Shown in pieces: positions 61,388-64,000 of a DNA stretch of 64,000 bases. The position numbers were made by a program, and so were the translations under genes. The notes beneath the pieces are model-generated. The model saw only the letters and a program-made list of their open reading frames with translations. It was not told the origin of the DNA and ran no database searches. Position 1 is the first letter of the stretch. Each line of letters opens with the position of its first letter. Source of the DNA: Nocardioides sp. zg-1308. GTDB lineage: Bacteria > Actinomycetota > Actinomycetes > Propionibacteriales > Nocardioidaceae. The DNA lies in assembly GCF_013155375.1 (NCBI RefSeq), contig NZ_JABJQY010000002.1:992001-1056000 (forward strand), written 5' to 3'.

Positions 61388-62406
61388 GCACACCGACGCG
61401 CGTCGCCGCCTTCGTCACCGCCCTGGCAGCGGCCTTCGCGCTCGCCTGGGGCGGAGGCCGCCTGGTCGGCCCGATCGAGGCAGCGCCGGCGCCGGTCGCC
61501 CACGAGGGCGGGACCGGCGGACACGACGACAAGACCGGCGACGAGACCAGCGGCGAGGCCAGCGGCGAGGCGGGCGGCGAGGACGCGGGCCACGGTGCCC
61601 ACGACGCGACCGAGGCGGTGGCCGACGCCACCGGCCTGACCGCCCGCGCCGACGGCTTCACGCTCGCCCTCGCCGACCGCGAGGTGCGCGCGGGTCGTAC
61701 GCGCCTCGACTTCCGGGTGCTGACCAGCAGCAGGCGCCCGCTGCTGGACTACACGCGCGAGCACGAGAAGGACCTGCACCTCATCGTCGTACGCCGCGAC
61801 CTGACCGGCTTCCAGCACGTGCACCCGCGGCTCGACCGGGCGACGGGCACGTGGTCGGTGGACGTGCGGCTGACGCCGGGGGTGTGGCGGGTGGTCGCCG
61901 ACTTCACGCCCGCAGGCTGGGACGGCCTCACCCTGGCCGACGACGTGGCCGTCGCCGGCGACTTCGCGCCGACGCCGATGCCCACCGACGACCGCACCGC
62001 GCGGGTCCGCACCGAGGCGGGCACCTACGCGGTCACCCTCGAGGGCGACACCGCGCCGGGCTCCGCGACGACGCTCACCACGCGCGTCGAGCTCGACGGC
62101 GAGCCGGTGACCGACCTCCAGCCCTACCTCGGCGCCTTCGGGCACCTGGTGGCGCTGCGGGCCGGCGACCTGGGCTACCTCCACGTCCACCCCGAGGCGG
62201 GCGAGCCGGGGCCGGGCATCGAGTTCGCGACGGCGTTCCCGACGCACGGGACCTATCGCCTGTTCCTCGACTTCCGCCACCGCGGTGCCGTGCACACGGC
62301 CGCCTTCACGGTGGACGCGGGCGGGGTGCCGGGCGGCGACTCGACCGACGGGGCCGGCGACGACGCGCACGAGCAGGGCGAAGAGGGAGAGAGCCATGAC
62401 CACTGA
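61384..62406 (+). CDS. membrane-anchored His-rich protein of the copper operon
   Basis: A 340-residue protein. One N-terminal membrane helix ([19 protein letters not shown]) serves as anchor or signal. An acidic His/Asp/Gly-rich linker with [11 protein letters not shown] and GHGAHDATE follows, then two beta domains with paired His motifs FQHVHPRL and YLHVHPE, and a last acidic His tail ending EGESHDH. The His clusters could bind copper outside the cell. Similar proteins occur next to CopA in actinobacteria, but the mechanism is unproven. It overlaps copZ by ATGA and copA by 11 bases. Confidence 0.75.
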   Translation: MSTPTRVAAFVTALAAAFALAWGGGRLVGPIEAAPAPVAHEGGTGGHDDKTGDETSGEASGEAGGEDAGHGAHDATEAVADATGLTARADGFTLALADREVRAGRTRLDFRVLTSSRRPLLDYTREHEKDLHLIVVRRDLTGFQHVHPRLDRATGTWSVDVRLTPGVWRVVADFTPAGWDGLTLADDVAVAGDFAPTPMPTDDRTARVRTEAGTYAVTLEGDTAPGSATTLTTRVELDGEPVTDLQPYLGAFGHLVALRAGDLGYLHVHPEAGEPGPGIEFATAFPTHGTYRLFLDFRHRGAVHTAAFTVDAGGVPGGDSTDGAGDDAHEQGEEGESHDH

Positions 62407-64000
62407 CGCCGCCACCGGACCCGTCAGCGACGTCGAGCTGGCGATCACCGGGATGACCTGCGCCTCGTGCGCCAACCGCATCGAGCGCAAGCTCAACAAG
62501 CTCGACGGCGTCACGGCCTCGGTCAACTACGCCACCGAGAAGGCCAAGGTCACCTACCCCGTAACGGTGTCCACCGACGACCTGCTCGCCACCGTGGAGG
62601 CCGCCGGCTACGCCGCCGCCCTGCCGACGCCGCCGGGTGCCACCGACACCACCGAGGCGGGGCCGGAGCGCGACCCGCTCCTGCAGCGCCTGCTCGTCAG
62701 CACCGCACTCACCGTCCCCGTCGTCGCGATGGCGATGGTGCCCGACTGGCAGTTCACCTACTGGCAGTGGGCCTCGCTCGCGCTGGCCGCGCCGGTCGTG
62801 GTGTGGGGCGCGCTGCCGTTCCACCGCGCCGCGTGGACCAACCTGCGCCACGGCGCCACCACGATGGACACCCTGGTCTCGGTCGGCGTGCTGGCCGCGT
62901 TCGGCTGGTCGCTGTGGGCGCTCTTCCTCGGCACCGCCGGCGAGCCCGGCATGACCCACCCGTTCCGGATCTCCGTCGACCGCACCGACGGGGCGGGCAA
63001 CATCTACCTCGAGGCCGCCGCCGGGGTGACGACGTTCCTGCTGGCGGGGCGCTGGCTGGAGCACCGCTCCAAGCGCCGGTCGGGGGCGGCGCTGCGCGCG
63101 CTCCTCGAGCTGGGCGCCCGCGACGTCGCCGTGCTGCGCGACGACGCCTCCGGCGCCCGCCGCGAGGTGCGGGTGCCGGTCGACCAGCTGGCCGTCGGTG
63201 ACGTGTTCGTGGTCCGACCGGGCGAGAAGGTCGCCACCGACGGCGAGGTCGTCGAGGGCACCTCGGCGGTCGACGCCTCCATGCTCACCGGCGAGTCCGT
63301 GCCGGTCGAGGTGCGTCCCGGTGACGCGGTGGTCGGCGCGACGGTCAACGCCGGCGGCCGCCTGCTCGTGCGGGCGACCCGCGTGGGCGCCGACACCCAG
63401 CTCGCCCAGATGGCGCGGCTCGTCGAGGACGCGCAGAACGGCAAGGCCGAGGTCCAGCGCCTCGCCGACCGGGTCTCGGGCGTCTTCGTGCCGATCGTGA
63501 TCGGCCTCGCCGTGGCGACGCTCGGCTTCTGGCTGGGCGCCGGCGGCGGCACGACCGCGGCCTTCACCGCGGCCGTCGCGGTGCTGATCATCGCCTGCCC
63601 GTGCGCGCTGGGCCTGGCCACGCCGACCGCGCTCATGGTCGGCACCGGCCGGGGCGCCCAGCTCGGCATCCTCATCAAGGGTCCGGAGGTCCTCGAGTCC
63701 ACGCGCCGGGTCGACACCATCGTGCTCGACAAGACCGGCACGGTGACCACCGGCGAGATGACCGTCCACGAGGTCGTGGCCGCCGACGGCGGGTCCGTCG
63801 ACGACGTACGCCGCCTCGCCGCCGCCCTCGAGTCGGCGTCCGAGCACCCCATCGGCCGGGCCATCGCCGCCGACTGGTCCTCGGACGGGCTGCCCGCGGT
63901 CGAGGACTTCGCCAACCGCGAGGGCCTCGGCGTGCAGGGCATGGTGGACGGCCACGCGGTGCTCGTGGGACGCCCGCGGCTCCTCGCGGAGTGGGCGCAG
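62396..64000 (+). CDS. copA: copper-translocating P-type ATPase, 3' truncated by the window
   Basis: The first 535 residues of a P1B-type Cu(I) exporter; the gene continues past the right edge. An N-terminal metal-binding domain has MTCASC with Cys22 and Cys25. TGES of the actuator domain is at residues 298-301, the CPC membrane metal site is at Cys401-Cys403 in [15 protein letters not shown], the phosphorylation motif DKTGT begins at Asp445, and SEHPIG of the nucleotide domain follows. The ATG at 62396 overlaps the previous gene by 11 bases, with GAGGGAGAG upstream. It is the effector of the CsoR-controlled operon and exports Cu(I) from the cytoplasm. Confidence 0.96.
   Translation, partial: MTTDAATGPVSDVELAITGMTCASCANRIERKLNKLDGVTASVNYATEKAKVTYPVTVSTDDLLATVEAAGYAAALPTPPGATDTTEAGPERDPLLQRLLVSTALTVPVVAMAMVPDWQFTYWQWASLALAAPVVVWGALPFHRAAWTNLRHGATTMDTLVSVGVLAAFGWSLWALFLGTAGEPGMTHPFRISVDRTDGAGNIYLEAAAGVTTFLLAGRWLEHRSKRRSGAALRALLELGARDVAVLRDDASGARREVRVPVDQLAVGDVFVVRPGEKVATDGEVVEGTSAVDASMLTGESVPVEVRPGDAVVGATVNAGGRLLVRATRVGADTQLAQMARLVEDAQNGKAEVQRLADRVSGVFVPIVIGLAVATLGFWLGAGGGTTAAFTAAVAVLIIACPCALGLATPTALMVGTGRGAQLGILIKGPEVLESTRRVDTIVLDKTGTVTTGEMTVHEVVAADGGSVDDVRRLAAALESASEHPIGRAIAADWSSDGLPAVEDFANREGLGVQGMVDGHAVLVGRPRLLAEWAQ

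Overview
The window is GC-rich chromosomal DNA from an actinobacterium, most likely Nocardioides or a close relative in the Nocardioidaceae. The evidence is the strong third-position GC bias, many GTG starts, probable leaderless genes, a DUF222/HNH (13E12-type) protein, an ECF42 sigma factor paired with a DGPF protein, and a glpD / TetR / flavoprotein locus like Rv2249c-Rv2251 of mycobacteria. The assignment rests on content and style, not on a search. I see no rRNA, tRNA, CRISPR array, insertion sequence or prophage. Both edges cut a gene: a DUF998 membrane protein on the left and a copper P-type ATPase on the right. No gene-free stretch exceeds 300 bases.

Layout. 1-3 kb: small genes, a VOC protein, a secreted repeat protein and a possible papain-fold protein. 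3-9.7 kb: UDP-glucose dehydrogenase facing a tightly coupled operon of three glycosyltransferases and a sulfotransferase, which suggests a sulfated, uronate-containing surface glycan. 9.7-15.7 kb: a GH1 glycosidase, a pirin, a repeat array, then a flavoprotein divergent from TetR-GlpD. 15.8-22.6 kb: a secreted protein, GlmS with a small partner, a 41-residue small protein, YceI and a DEAD-box helicase. 22.7-33.4 kb: an acetyltransferase, two orphan OmpR-type regulators, a four-gene ABC exporter and a divergent NarL-type regulator. 33.4-35.6 kb: an unusual SDR and a HIT-like protein. 35.6-43.1 kb: a five-gene operon of SWIM, DUF5691, MoxR ATPase, DUF5682 and VWA proteins, the least understood system here. 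43.2-50.8 kb: HNH protein, VanZ, nuclease and excalibur proteins, a DGPF-ECF42 pair, tandem repeats and a PRC-barrel gene coupled to a tiny membrane protein. 50.9-59.9 kb: a flavin oxidoreductase/reductase pair, a TPR protein, a phosphopantetheinyl transferase, an M1 peptidase and a Pls/PosA-type nonribosomal peptide synthetase, then a phosphodiesterase. 60-64 kb: a pseudo-receiver regulator and a CsoR-controlled copper operon.

Functional links. The peptide synthetase, the M1 peptidase that follows it after one base, and the convergent carrier-activating transferase could form one polymer-making and polymer-trimming unit. CsoR, CopZ, a His-rich anchored protein and CopA form a copper efflux operon behind two palindromic operator candidates. 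The DGPF gene carries a promoter that fits the ECF42 consensus, so the downstream sigma factor probably activates its own operon. A pyrimidine-ANNNT hexamer 6-7 bases before fourteen start codons suggests widespread leaderless transcription.
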